Assembly: GCA_905207235.1 (NCBI GenBank)
Contig: CAJLKN010000018.1
Coordinates: 1 to 22,149, forward strand
Source: an uncultured Eubacteriales bacterium
GTDB lineage: Bacteria > Bacillota > Clostridia > Christensenellales > Borkfalkiaceae
Length of the DNA stretch: 22,149 bases
Direction: 5' to 3'
Shown here: piece by piece, positions 1 through 6,831 of the stretch
Position numbering within the stretch: position 1 is the stretch's first letter
Layout of the letters: the number at the start of each line of letters is the position of its first letter
Made by a program: the position numbers and the translations under genes
Notes under the pieces: generated by a model
The model's input: the letters and a program-made list of their open reading frames with translations, nothing else
Told to the model about the DNA's origin: nothing
Database searches by the model: none

Positions 1-271
1 GGATTTCCTCCATATCGGCCTGATAGGTGGGGCCTCCGGCGTTGACCCGCTTGGCGATTTGATTGATGTTCCGGCCAATGGCGGAAAGGAGCTTGTTCAT
101 CTCCTTAATGTCTCTGGTGTCCACATAGATGATATATCCGTCAATCGCCATCTTTCGCAGGTAGGCACCGATCCGCCTTGTCTGGAGCTGGGCCATCTTC
201 TGTTCCATCAGTTCCTTTTCTTCGGCGGTGACATAGAACTTCACCTGGATATTCCGTTTCCTGTTTGCCAT
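1..271 (-). CDS. mobC: MobC-like relaxosome protein, copy 1 (partial, C-terminus off window)
   Basis: This is the first 90 residues of a small DNA-binding mobilization protein that assists a relaxase at oriT; the rest lies beyond the left edge. The protein starts MANRKRNIQVKFYVTAEEKE and carries the family core RRIGAYLRKMAIDGY, followed by an N-x-NQIAKR segment. Both are shared with the second MobC at 8986-9318 (GAYLRKMALDGY, NNLNQYAKR), but overall the two proteins are clearly diverged. The ATG at 271 has an AGAGG about 12 nt upstream. It is transcribed leftward, so its relaxase gene is probably just outside the window. The hairpin-rich region immediately upstream is a candidate oriT. Family identity is seen in the sequence; pairing with an unseen relaxase is inference. 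Confidence 0.85.
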   Translation of the reverse strand, partial: MANRKRNIQVKFYVTAEEKELMEQKMAQLQTRRIGAYLRKMAIDGYIIYVDTRDIKEMNKLLSAIGRNINQIAKRVNAGGPTYQADMEEI

Positions 272-302
272 CGCGGTATTACGCCTCTTTTCGTATCAGG
301 GT

Positions 303-384
303 TTGGGATGTTCCCAACAAGTATTGTTCAGGTTTAGGGGCAGGGTTCCCTAAAGCCAAAAATCGCAAGTGGGTACTCACTTGC
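303..384. other. Candidate oriT region with three hairpins upstream of mobC copy 1
   Basis: The 252-bp gap between mobC copy 1 and the XRE gene holds no convincing gene. It has three perfect inverted repeats: 303-308/312-317 (TTGGGA, loop TGT), 333-339/348-354 (TTTAGGG, 8-nt loop) and 365-371/378-384 (GCAAGTG, 6-nt loop). The minus strand reads ACTTGTTGGGAA at 322-311, a core also found at 8978-8967 and, with one extra G, at 6924-6935 on the plus strand. Hairpins beside mobC are typical of origins of transfer. The exact nick site cannot be read from the sequence alone. Confidence 0.5.
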
Positions 385-451
385 TGTGCTTGCTATCGTT
401 TCTCTCTCCGTACCTAAGTAATACGAAACTCCTGCCTTTGGCAACCATGAA

Positions 452-493
452 AGCAAAGAAAAACGCTACAAACGGCATCCGTTCATAGCGTTT
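452..493 (-). terminator. Rho-independent terminator of the XRE regulator gene
   Basis: Arms at 461-475 and 479-493 form a 15-bp stem (two G-U pairs in the minus-strand RNA) with a 3-nt loop. A T-rich tract follows on the minus strand at 452-460. It lies 31 bp after the stop of the gene at 524-883. Confidence 0.85.
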
Positions 494-523
494 TCTAATC
501 ATTATTCAGTTGCACAGACCACA

Positions 524-883
524 TCATTTTTCTTCCTCTGCTCTGGCATCCAGGATGGCCTGTGCGGTGGCAATGACAATTTTCAGTTCAGCTTCGGTCA
601 TTCCATCAAGCAAGGGATCAAGCTGTCTGCGTGCCGTGGACTTACTCTCTGTCGCGTCCCCAAAGAGTAGCTGGTCTACGGAGATATGATAACGGGTCAC
701 CAGTTCAAAGAAAATCTGGAGACTCGGATGCTGCCCTTTATTTTCGATGTTAGCAAGATAGCGGGGAGACAGATACAGTTCATTCCCGACTTTGTTGCGG
801 GACTCCTTTTGCTCGTTTCTTGCTGCTTTGAGTGCCTTTCCAAAAGGCGTAAAATCATATTTTTCGACTGGCCGTTTTGCCAT
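524..883 (-). CDS. XRE-family helix-turn-helix regulator
   Basis: A 119-residue cytoplasmic DNA-binding protein. An XRE/Cro-type HTH spans about residues 14-73. Its recognition region reads NELYLSPRYLANIENKG and it ends ISVDQLLFGD, the usual close of this fold. The acidic C-terminal tail (about 80-119, ending ARAEEEK) probably mediates dimerization. It is divergent from the HTH/response-regulator operon and lies upstream of mobC copy 1, so it could repress transfer genes, the cargo operon or itself; which one is not shown. The ATG at 883 has only a weak AGGGTG ribosome binding site. Proteins of this kind are common beside mobilization genes in Clostridia elements. Confidence 0.85.
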   Translation of the reverse strand: MAKRPVEKYDFTPFGKALKAARNEQKESRNKVGNELYLSPRYLANIENKGQHPSLQIFFELVTRYHISVDQLLFGDATESKSTARRQLDPLLDGMTEAELKIVIATAQAILDARAEEEK

Positions 884-989
884 GTTGATTCACCCTACTA
901 CATTCTACTGTTCACCTTTCTTTCTGAATATGTCCATACAGTTCCTATAGTTAGCCTATATAATTCTTTATTTGTTCACAGCAAGCGCC

Positions 990-1017
990 TTGTATTATTC
1001 GGATAGCCGTATATAAT
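990..1017 (+). promoter_or_regulatory. Likely promoter of the HTH/response-regulator operon
   Basis: TTGTAT at 990-995 and TATAAT at 1012-1017 are separated by 16 bp, upstream of the small HTH gene at 1053. The 170-bp divergent gap should also contain the XRE promoter on the minus strand. AT-rich TATA-like sequence near 955-962 is a candidate, but it is not clear enough to list. Confidence 0.55.
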
Positions 1018-1052
1018 TGAGACTAAACAACACATTGGAAGGACTAAGCTTT

Positions 1053-1232
1053 ATGGAATATATATCTTGCCCTGAGGCCGCTAAAAAGTGGGGAATTTCA
1101 GAAAGACGGGTACAGAAGCTTTGTGAGGACAACAGAATACTCGGAGTTTCTAAAATTGGATATATGTGGTTGATCCCAAAAGATGCAGAAAAACCACATG
1201 ATAGGAGAACAAAAGATGGAAAACAACGCTAA
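1053..1232 (+). CDS. Small helix-turn-helix protein (59 aa)
   Basis: The protein begins MEYISCPEAAKKWGISERR and continues VQKLCEDNRILGV, a MerR/excisionase-like winged HTH: helix, turn at GIS, recognition helix RRVQKLCEDNRI, then a short wing GYMWLIPKDAEKP. I chose the ATG at 1053 because GGAAGGAC lies just upstream; an in-frame codon at 1017 has no ribosome binding site and overlaps the proposed -10. Its 3' end overlaps the response regulator start by 17 nt, which suggests coupled translation. It may be a co-regulator or an excisionase-like factor; the sequence does not decide. Confidence 0.75.
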   Translation: MEYISCPEAAKKWGISERRVQKLCEDNRILGVSKIGYMWLIPKDAEKPHDRRTKDGKQR

Positions 1233-1908
1233 AATTTTGATTGTAGAAGATGATATATTGCTAAGCGATATGACCAAGCGATTGCTTACTCAACATGGCT
1301 ATTGCGTCACTGCTGCTTATTCGGGGAGCGAGGCACTTTTATTGATTGAAAAAAGTAGCTTTGACTTAATTTTACTTGATCTTATGCTTCCCGGCATATC
1401 GGGCGAGATAGTATTGGACAAGATAAAGAGTATGATGGATATTCCGATTATCGGTGTTTCCGCTAAAACAGATGTAGACAGCAAAGTGAACCTCATACGA
1501 AATGGGGCTGATGATTACATTACAAAGCCATTTGACAATCAAGAGCTACTGGTGCGGATTGAAGCGGTGCTGCGGCGCTTTCAAAAATCCACCGCCCCCC
1601 ATAATGGCAAGATGCTTCATTTTAAGGATTTGTCCCTTGATACAGAAGCTATGGAAGCTAAGATTGGAAATACTCCCATTGCTTTGACAAGATACGAATA
1701 CCTGATTTTACATCTTTTGATGTCTGCACCATCAAAGGTGTTCACAAAGAACAACATTTTTGAAAGTGTATGGAATGAAAACTTTATTGGAGACGACAAC
1801 GCAATCAATGTCCATATTGGAAATCTTCGCAAGAAGTTTGCCAATGTCAATCCAGAGGAAAAGTATATTCAAACGGTTTGGGGCCTCGGATTCAAAATGC
1901 AGGGTTAA
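1216..1908 (+). CDS. OmpR-family response regulator
   Basis: A 230-residue two-component response regulator. The receiver domain (about 5-120) has the acidic pair E11-D12-D13, phospho-acceptor D55 in LILLDLMLPG, S82 in place of the conserved Thr/Ser, and K104 in TKPF. A C-terminal winged-helix domain (about 135-230) ends with the typical VWGLGFKM strand. The start at 1216 is chosen for AGGAG at 1203-1207 (8-nt spacing); ATG codons at 1198 and 1183 are possible alternatives. The cognate kinase is probably the one at 3645-4547, separated from it by an ABC transporter. Expected targets are the CCTTAGA-type direct repeats before 1981 and 4654. Family is certain; the inducing signal, probably a cell-envelope peptide or antibiotic, is inferred. 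Confidence 0.93.
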   Translation: MENNAKILIVEDDILLSDMTKRLLTQHGYCVTAAYSGSEALLLIEKSSFDLILLDLMLPGISGEIVLDKIKSMMDIPIIGVSAKTDVDSKVNLIRNGADDYITKPFDNQELLVRIEAVLRRFQKSTAPHNGKMLHFKDLSLDTEAMEAKIGNTPIALTRYEYLILHLLMSAPSKVFTKNNIFESVWNENFIGDDNAINVHIGNLRKKFANVNPEEKYIQTVWGLGFKMQG

Positions 1909-1909
1909 A

Positions 1910-1953
1910 CCTTAGAGAAATCTTATAAAGTTTGAATGACAATTTGCTACAAT
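1910..1953 (+). promoter_or_regulatory. Putative response-regulator operator and promoter before the first ABC operon
   Basis: CCTTAGAG at 1910-1917 and TCTTATAA at 1921-1928 are half-sites whose starts are exactly 11 bp apart, one helical turn, as expected for tandem OmpR-type binding. A possible -10, TACAAT, lies at 1948-1953. A closer copy of the same motif pair is found at 4576-4594. The promoter call is tentative. Confidence 0.5.
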
Positions 1954-1980
1954 AAGACTATATAGAGAGGGGATGATTGT

Positions 1981-2889
1981 TTGGAGGCTGCTTTGGAAAC
2001 AGCCGGGTTGACTTATGTTTTCCCGGACGAAAACGGGATTAAAAATATCACATTTCAGGTAAAGCGCGGAGAAATCTATGCGCTATATGGCGGCCATCAT
2101 GCCGGAAAATCTGTATTGTTGCAGGCCATTATAGGGGCAATCAGGCCTCAATCTGGTACGCTCAAATTATTTGGAAATATAGACTATCAGCAGGAGCGCC
2201 GCCGGATTGGATTTGTACCACAAAAGCCAGTGACAATCGGCTCTCTATCACCGGCTAATATGCTTCGTTATTTTTCTTCCGCTTTCGGAACCACAGAAAG
2301 CCATATTGAGGATATATTGCACTTGAACCTGAAAGAGAAAACGGCGGTGCGGCGATTGCCATTATCGACCCAACGATTAGTGAATTTGGCGGGTGCTCTT
2401 TTGGGGAATCCAGATTTTATAATTTGGGACGACCCTTTTTCCGGGATGGATAAAGGAGAATGTGAACATCTGATCTCTGTTCTGGCCTACCTACATGAAA
2501 TGAACCATACCACGTTTTTGATCTCTGGACAAGATTATTCACAGCTTTCCCGGCTCGCATCCAAATATGGCGTAATGGCAGACGGAAAGCTGATTTGTGA
2601 GCTTACGGCTGGGGAACTGAACGAATGCTGCCAGCGGTGCATAAAGATAAGAACCCCGCAATTAGAACGAGCCATTACCATTTTAAGACAGCAGTTCCCC
2701 AACTTTGAAGTGTTGAGCCATGACATGATACGAATTTTTAATTGTAACGAACAATCCGGGGAAATCAATGCTCTGCTGATTCATTCCGGTATAGAGGTAT
2801 CGGAAATCTGGCTTGCCGGTATGGAGCCGACCGACTATCTTTTGAAAATGACAGGAGGTGCAACGAGTGATCCAGACTATGCAAAGTGA
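1981..2889 (+). CDS. ABC transporter ATP-binding protein with degenerate catalytic motifs
   Basis: A 302-residue ABC ATPase of the bacitracin/lantibiotic-export type with a C-terminal extension of about 75 residues. Walker A is intact (GGHHAGKS, 37-44) and a Q-loop glutamine lies at 81. The signature is LPLST (126-130) rather than LSxGx. Walker B is FIIWDD (146-151), with Asp where the catalytic Glu belongs. The H-loop histidine is replaced by Gln184 (LISGQD). The protein probably binds ATP but hydrolyses it poorly. TTG at 1981 is the best start, with GAGAGGGG upstream; no in-frame ATG fits. The end overlaps the permease gene by 23 nt. With the permease and kinase it may sense rather than pump; that role is inference. 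Confidence 0.88.
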   Translation: MEAALETAGLTYVFPDENGIKNITFQVKRGEIYALYGGHHAGKSVLLQAIIGAIRPQSGTLKLFGNIDYQQERRRIGFVPQKPVTIGSLSPANMLRYFSSAFGTTESHIEDILHLNLKEKTAVRRLPLSTQRLVNLAGALLGNPDFIIWDDPFSGMDKGECEHLISVLAYLHEMNHTTFLISGQDYSQLSRLASKYGVMADGKLICELTAGELNECCQRCIKIRTPQLERAITILRQQFPNFEVLSHDMIRIFNCNEQSGEINALLIHSGIEVSEIWLAGMEPTDYLLKMTGGATSDPDYAK

Positions 2890-3637
2890 GTTATTTCGTA
2901 TCCGCAAAAGTCGCCTGTTTTTTGGCTGTCTTGCCCTGGCTGCGTTTTTTGTCTTTGCACTTGCCTTGACGTTTTATCATAATACTGCAAATAGGCCACT
3001 TCCTACTATATCGTTAGTTCCGTTCACGGAGTTTCTGTTTTCAGATTATAGTCTGATCTTTCCGCTGACGCTGTTTTTGTGCCTGTACTTTACAGAAGAT
3101 TTTCATACCGGCTCATACAGCATGGTACTTTCTAAAGGGACAAACAGGGCACAACTATTCTTCGGCAAGCTACTGGCAGCATGGATTAGTGTTTTCTTTT
3201 TTCTGCTTGTATGCTTTGGGATTGCGTATTTGTCCATTCTGATGATGGGAACAGCCCGGCACGACATAGAAATAGAATATTCATTACCTGCAATGGGAAC
3301 CTTTCTCCTGATTCAATGCCTTTGTTTTTGGGGTTATACCGCCATTCTCAATCTGATATGTTACCTGCTGCGGCATCGAATTATCGTTACCATTGTCGCT
3401 TTTTTTCTGCTGGGAGTTTTATATCTATATCTCACAAAGATCAGTGCAGCATTGGACATGGATTATTCACTCTACAAATACTGGATTGTAGGGCTATCCC
3501 ACAGTTTGCGGATAAATACCATTGCGGAAGATCTAATGCCTATCTTGATTACATTAGCTGTATATCTTTTGCTGCCAACAGTCATTTCCTTTTCCCTGTT
3601 TCAAAAGCTGGATTTACGCAGTCTGGAAAGGCGGTGA
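2867..3637 (+). CDS. ABC-2 type permease, six membrane helices
   Basis: A 256-residue membrane protein with a short cytoplasmic N-terminus (SELFRIRKSR), typical of BcrB/LanE/G-like permeases. Six hydrophobic segments can be read, beginning near LFFGCLALAAFF, TEFLFSDYSLIFPL, LLAAWISVFFFLL, GTFLLIQCLCFWG, IIVTIVAFFLLGV and LMPILITLAVYLL. The GTG at 2867 is preferred: AGGAGG at 2853-2858 lies 8 nt before it, while the GTG at 2858 overlaps that site. It is translated right after the degenerate ATPase, its probable partner, and is followed 7 nt later by the sensor kinase. Substrate unknown; lantibiotic or bacitracin-like peptides are the usual ligands of such permeases. Confidence 0.87.
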   Translation: MIQTMQSELFRIRKSRLFFGCLALAAFFVFALALTFYHNTANRPLPTISLVPFTEFLFSDYSLIFPLTLFLCLYFTEDFHTGSYSMVLSKGTNRAQLFFGKLLAAWISVFFFLLVCFGIAYLSILMMGTARHDIEIEYSLPAMGTFLLIQCLCFWGYTAILNLICYLLRHRIIVTIVAFFLLGVLYLYLTKISAALDMDYSLYKYWIVGLSHSLRINTIAEDLMPILITLAVYLLLPTVISFSLFQKLDLRSLERR

Positions 3638-3644
3638 TGGCGGC

Positions 3645-4547
3645 GTGCTTGTTTTTTGTGCGTTATTGGCAACGCTCTCTTTGTTCCTGCTGCTAAAACT
3701 GATTTATCAACGAAAACTGATTCGTGAACTCAAAAAGCAAATTGATTTTCTGATTGAACGAGACACACAAACAGAAATCATGGTAGAACAAACGGATGGC
3801 CCAATACAGGATTTGGCTGCAAGTATCAATCATCTTCTGAAAAAGTATCGCAGCATGGGGCAAGAAATCGAAAGGAGCGACACTCTGTTTCGGGATACCA
3901 TTACAAGTTTATCACATGACTTGCGAACCCCGCTGGCGACAGCAAACGGTTATATCCAGCTTTTGCAGGAGCAGAATTTAACCGGGGAGCAAAAAGAATA
4001 TGTAACGATTGCGGGAGAACGAATTTCCGCTGTAAAACTACTTCTTGACCAACTGTTTGAATTTGCAAGGATTGAAGCCGACGAGCTGAAATTGAATTGC
4101 AGGAATACGGATATACACAGTGTACTCCGTGATGTTGTCGCTTCATACTATGGCGATTTTGAACAGAAAAAATGCGTCCCCCATATTGTTATCCCGAATT
4201 CACCGGCCATCATTTGGGGCGATCCAGATGCCTTGACCCGGATTTTCTCAAATGTGGTTTATAATGCGCTTGTTCACGGTGAGGGAGATTATCAAATCAT
4301 TGCAGTGTTAGAGGAAGCTCAAACAGTCATAACCGTTAAAAATGCATCGAGCAGTATTCAGCAGGAAGATATTCCCCATTTGTTTGACCGTTTTTACACC
4401 ACCGACCAGTCAAGGACAAAAAAGACAACTGGGCTGGGGCTGGCAATCGCTCAAAGGCTTGTAACCCGCATGGGCGGACAAATCTCGGCTTGTTTGCAAA
4501 ACGGTGACTTTGCAATTCAAATCGTATTTCCTATTATCAATCTCTAA
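3645..4547 (+). CDS. Sensor histidine kinase with a single N-terminal membrane helix
   Basis: A 300-residue kinase. One membrane helix (about 2-20) is followed directly by a charged linker and a helical segment, so there is no visible extracellular sensor domain. The H-box is SLSHDLRTPLA with H91 as phospho-acceptor. The N-box is IFSNVVYNALVHG (N203, N207), the F-box LFDRFY (247-252) and the G2 box GLGLAI (263-268). The first Gly-rich box is weak (VKNASSS in place of D-x-G). The GTG at 3645 is the only reasonable start, with an AGGCGG-like site upstream. Kinases without a sensor domain often depend on a partner ABC transporter for signal detection, which fits its place right after one. The cognate regulator is probably at 1216-1908. 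Confidence 0.92.
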   Translation: MLVFCALLATLSLFLLLKLIYQRKLIRELKKQIDFLIERDTQTEIMVEQTDGPIQDLAASINHLLKKYRSMGQEIERSDTLFRDTITSLSHDLRTPLATANGYIQLLQEQNLTGEQKEYVTIAGERISAVKLLLDQLFEFARIEADELKLNCRNTDIHSVLRDVVASYYGDFEQKKCVPHIVIPNSPAIIWGDPDALTRIFSNVVYNALVHGEGDYQIIAVLEEAQTVITVKNASSSIQQEDIPHLFDRFYTTDQSRTKKTTGLGLAIAQRLVTRMGGQISACLQNGDFAIQIVFPIINL

Positions 4548-4572
4548 AGGGCTGCTTCGGCAGCTCTTTTTT
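4548..4572 (+). terminator. Rho-independent terminator after the kinase gene
   Basis: An 8-bp stem, 4548-4555 with 4560-4567 (one G-U pair), has a TTCG tetraloop and runs into six T. It starts one base after the kinase stop codon and separates the two ABC operons. Confidence 0.92.
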
Positions 4573-4575
4573 CAT

Positions 4576-4630
4576 CCTTAGACATTCCTTAGACTTTTCA
4601 CAAACAAATCCTAAACCTCTTTGGTAAAGT
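4576..4630 (+). promoter_or_regulatory. Putative response-regulator operator and promoter before the second ABC operon
   Basis: CCTTAGAC occurs at 4576-4583 and again at 4587-4594, exactly 11 bp apart. A looser copy, TCCTAAAC, lies at 4609-4616. TAAAGT at 4625-4630 is a possible -10 with no good -35, as is common at activator-dependent promoters. The motif matches the pair before the first ABC operon. Confidence 0.6.
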
Positions 4631-4653
4631 ATGAGCCATAGGAGGTACAAATA

Positions 4654-4827
4654 ATGGATAAAGTAGCTTTAGTGATTTCACTCATTGCCATTGCACTATG
4701 CCTGCTCATAGCCATGAGCGGCATATTGAGCGATGGACTAAAAGGACTAAAACGGAGATCAAAACCCCTCATCATTTCATTTTTGATTTATGCTGTGGCC
4801 TTTTTACTTTTCATCTTTTTGCAATAA
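4654..4827 (+). CDS. Small two-helix membrane protein (57 aa)
   Basis: A short open frame with an excellent AGGAGG at 4640-4645, 8 nt before the ATG. The protein begins MDKVALVISLIAIALCLLIA, the first membrane helix (about 3-24). A basic loop (KGLKRRSKP) follows, then a second helix (about 39-56, ISFLIYAVAFLLFIF). The stop at 4827 is 12 nt before the ATPase start, so it leads the second ABC operon. I do not recognise a family. Position and topology suggest an accessory subunit, a small immunity protein or a regulator of the BcrAB-like transporter. Good ribosome binding site, hydrophobic pattern and operon position make it very likely real. Confidence 0.78.
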   Translation: MDKVALVISLIAIALCLLIAMSGILSDGLKGLKRRSKPLIISFLIYAVAFLLFIFLQ

Positions 4828-4839
4828 CGGAGGTATTTC

Positions 4840-5529
4840 ATGCTGCAAATCAAAAATGTAAATCTGAATGTTGGAAATACCGCATTGTTGTCCAACATCA
4901 ACCTGACTTTAGAGCAAGGGAAAATCTATGGTGTTCTGGGGCCGAACGGAGCCGGTAAAACAACACTGTTTAAGTCCATGCTGGGTCTGACCGCCTTTTC
5001 GGGAGAAATCCTCTCGGACGGGCAGCCCGTTTCCAGCAGATGCTTTGGAAGTTTGATTGAATACCCGGCTTTTTACCCACGGCTCACCGTAGAGGAAAAT
5101 TTGAAGCTCCATGCGCAGTATTTAGGTCTGAAACGGCCAAACATCGAAGCGGCGCTTAGACAAGTAAACCTGCTGGATGCCCGGAAAAAGCTGTTCTCTC
5201 AACTTTCTTTGGGAATGCGCCAACGGCTGGGAATTGCCCGCGCCTTTTTAGGCAATGTTCAATATTTGCTGCTGGACGAACCTACCAACGGCCTTGATCC
5301 GATGGGGATAAAGGAAATCCGGCTGCTTCTGAAAGAACGCCTGAATTCTCCCCAACACTGTATTTTGGTGTCAAGCCATAATCTGACGGAGATCGCCGCC
5401 GTAACGGATGTTCTTATTTTCATTCGTGGCGGAAAAATCATTAAGATTATAGAAAACGACTTCAACGAAAAAGAACTGGAAGCACTGTATGAGGATATTA
5501 TGACTTCCGGCCAGAGGGAGGAAGCATAA
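4840..5529 (+). CDS. ABC transporter ATP-binding protein, BcrA-like
   Basis: A 229-residue ATPase with all motifs canonical: Walker A GPNGAGKT (34-41), signature LSLGM (122-126), Walker B YLLLDE (142-147, catalytic E147), and H-loop H180 in VSSH. The Q-loop position reads IEYPAFYP, with Glu in place of Gln, a form I know from bacitracin and lantibiotic-immunity ATPases. It should power the permease encoded next, with which it shares a TAATG overlap. Likely role: efflux or membrane removal of a cationic peptide or cell-wall antibiotic. CGGAGG lies 6 nt before the ATG. Likely under control of the operator at 4576-4594. The specific substrate cannot be read from sequence. Confidence 0.93.
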   Translation: MLQIKNVNLNVGNTALLSNINLTLEQGKIYGVLGPNGAGKTTLFKSMLGLTAFSGEILSDGQPVSSRCFGSLIEYPAFYPRLTVEENLKLHAQYLGLKRPNIEAALRQVNLLDARKKLFSQLSLGMRQRLGIARAFLGNVQYLLLDEPTNGLDPMGIKEIRLLLKERLNSPQHCILVSSHNLTEIAAVTDVLIFIRGGKIIKIIENDFNEKELEALYEDIMTSGQREEA

Positions 5530-6260
5530 TGGGAATGTTGATTAAAAATGAGTTTTACAAGTTGAAGCGAGAATGGTTTATGGTATTTCTTCTGCTGTTG
5601 TCGTTTCTTCCCATCCTTACCGGCGGTGCAGGGGCAGTTTTCAACGACAGCACGAAGTCACTTGCTGACCTATTCTTCTTTATGAATAACCAGTTTTCCA
5701 TGTTCTTTCCAATGGTAATCTTCATCTTGATTGGGTCGCTGTTTTATCAGGAATATAAGAACAAAACTTATATCAACTGGATTACCTACGGTTTTTCAAA
5801 AAAGAGGCTCTATCTCTCTAAAATCGCTGTCAGTATCTTTATCGGCATAGGCTTTTCGGCCGCCCTTTTTGTCGCTTTCGGCCTGCTTGTGGCGGTACTC
5901 AATGGCGCCGGCAGGATGACAGGAGATGTTTCCCTGTTCCTCAATCTGGCAATCGGGTTTGGAATTGAAGCCTGCGTTATCGTTTTGATAACGACCTGTT
6001 TAGGGGCAATCGTTATCAACCTGAGCCGAAATATCATTGTAACAAGTGTCATAGGGGTCATATATGGCTTTGCATCATGCCTGTTCATCGGTTCAGAAAG
6101 TGGCTTTATCATTCCGGGCAGCTTTGCATATCGTGTTTCTATGTTTTTTTCGGACAAATCAACATACTACGAAGCCCCTGTACCCTCTACCATCGGTGGA
6201 TGTATCAGCATCGTACTTTGTTTCATTGTAAGCAAAAGAGAACACATCATACTGTCCTAA
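5529..6260 (+). CDS. ABC-2 type permease, BcrB/LanE-like
   Basis: A 243-residue membrane protein beginning MGMLIKNEFYKLKREW, the cytoplasmic amphipathic start typical of peptide-resistance permeases. Six hydrophobic segments follow, including WFMVFLLLLSFLPIL, FFPMVIFILIGSLF, IAVSIFIGIGFSAAL, EACVIVLITTCLGAI, IIVTSVIGVIYGF and a last one near GGCISIVLCFIV. It ends SKREHIILS, the basic tail usual after the sixth helix. Its ATG overlaps the ATPase stop, so the two are translationally coupled and probably form one transporter. Only 4 nt separate it from the truncated peptidase frame that follows. Confidence 0.9.
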   Translation: MGMLIKNEFYKLKREWFMVFLLLLSFLPILTGGAGAVFNDSTKSLADLFFFMNNQFSMFFPMVIFILIGSLFYQEYKNKTYINWITYGFSKKRLYLSKIAVSIFIGIGFSAALFVAFGLLVAVLNGAGRMTGDVSLFLNLAIGFGIEACVIVLITTCLGAIVINLSRNIIVTSVIGVIYGFASCLFIGSESGFIIPGSFAYRVSMFFSDKSTYYEAPVPSTIGGCISIVLCFIVSKREHIILS

Positions 6261-6264
6261 AAAA

Positions 6265-6831
6265 GTGAAAGTGAAGATTATCCATGATCCTGCTCCAAAT
6301 GCATTTGCTCTAGGTAGGCAAACACTATGCATAACTGACGGATTGCTTTTACTCTCCGATGATATGATACTTGGAATTCTCGCCCATGAGATCGGACATC
6401 TCTCATACGGACATACTGTTATCCAATTATTGATTGGCGGGGGCAATATATTTATATCCGGGTGCCTCCTGTTAATCAAAATATCCTACTGGATTTTTTC
6501 TGCAATCATGGGGCTGTTCGCAATATGCTCTCGTAGTGGTGTAATGGGTATAATTACCGCAGTTTTCGCAGGAATATCAACAGCACTTTCTTGGTTATGG
6601 GTAAAGTTCTGTATGCTTTTTCTGATGTGGTCTATGAGACAAAATGAGTATCTGGCTGATGAATTTGCTTATAAAATTGGTTTTGGTCTTGAATTAGCGA
6701 CGGTATTAGACCAACATATCTCAGATGTTCCGCATGATGGTTTTCTCAGTGCAATATACTCAACTCATCCATGCAACGATGATAGGGTTGCAGCATTGCA
6801 AAATTTAGGTGTACCCTATTCTCGATACTAA
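6265..6831 (+). CDS. M48-type zinc metallopeptidase domain, N-terminally truncated
   Basis: 188 residues containing the catalytic half of an M48 (HtpX-like) membrane metallopeptidase. PAPNAFALG leads into HEIGH (H41, E42, H45), membrane helices span about 52-82 and 93-121, and the third zinc-ligand region is NEYLADEFA (E128). STHPCNDDRV (about 167-174) is the usual C-terminal motif. M48 proteins normally have membrane helices and about 100 or more residues before this point; here the frame opens abruptly at GTG 6265, with no ribosome binding site and a stop at 6229 upstream in frame. All catalytic residues remain. It may be a remnant left by a recombination next to the permease gene, or a short active form translated by readthrough from the permease. 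Confidence 0.65.
   Translation: MKVKIIHDPAPNAFALGRQTLCITDGLLLLSDDMILGILAHEIGHLSYGHTVIQLLIGGGNIFISGCLLLIKISYWIFSAIMGLFAICSRSGVMGIITAVFAGISTALSWLWVKFCMLFLMWSMRQNEYLADEFAYKIGFGLELATVLDQHISDVPHDGFLSAIYSTHPCNDDRVAALQNLGVPYSRY

Noticed and set aside
59..337. 92-codon plus-strand frame at the left edge
   Set aside because: Antisense to mobC copy 1, whose minus-strand product shows clear family motifs.
1017..1052. N-terminal extension of the small HTH protein from 1017
   Set aside because: It would begin inside the proposed -10 region and has no ribosome binding site; ATG 1053 has GGAAGGAC upstream.
3211..3696. Plus-strand frame of 161 codons inside the first permease and kinase
   Set aside because: Out-of-frame shadow of the permease, which has the better start, ribosome binding site and membrane-helix pattern.
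4698..4958. 86-codon frame overlapping the small membrane protein and BcrA-like ATPase
   Set aside because: No ribosome binding site and it overlaps two better-supported genes in other frames.
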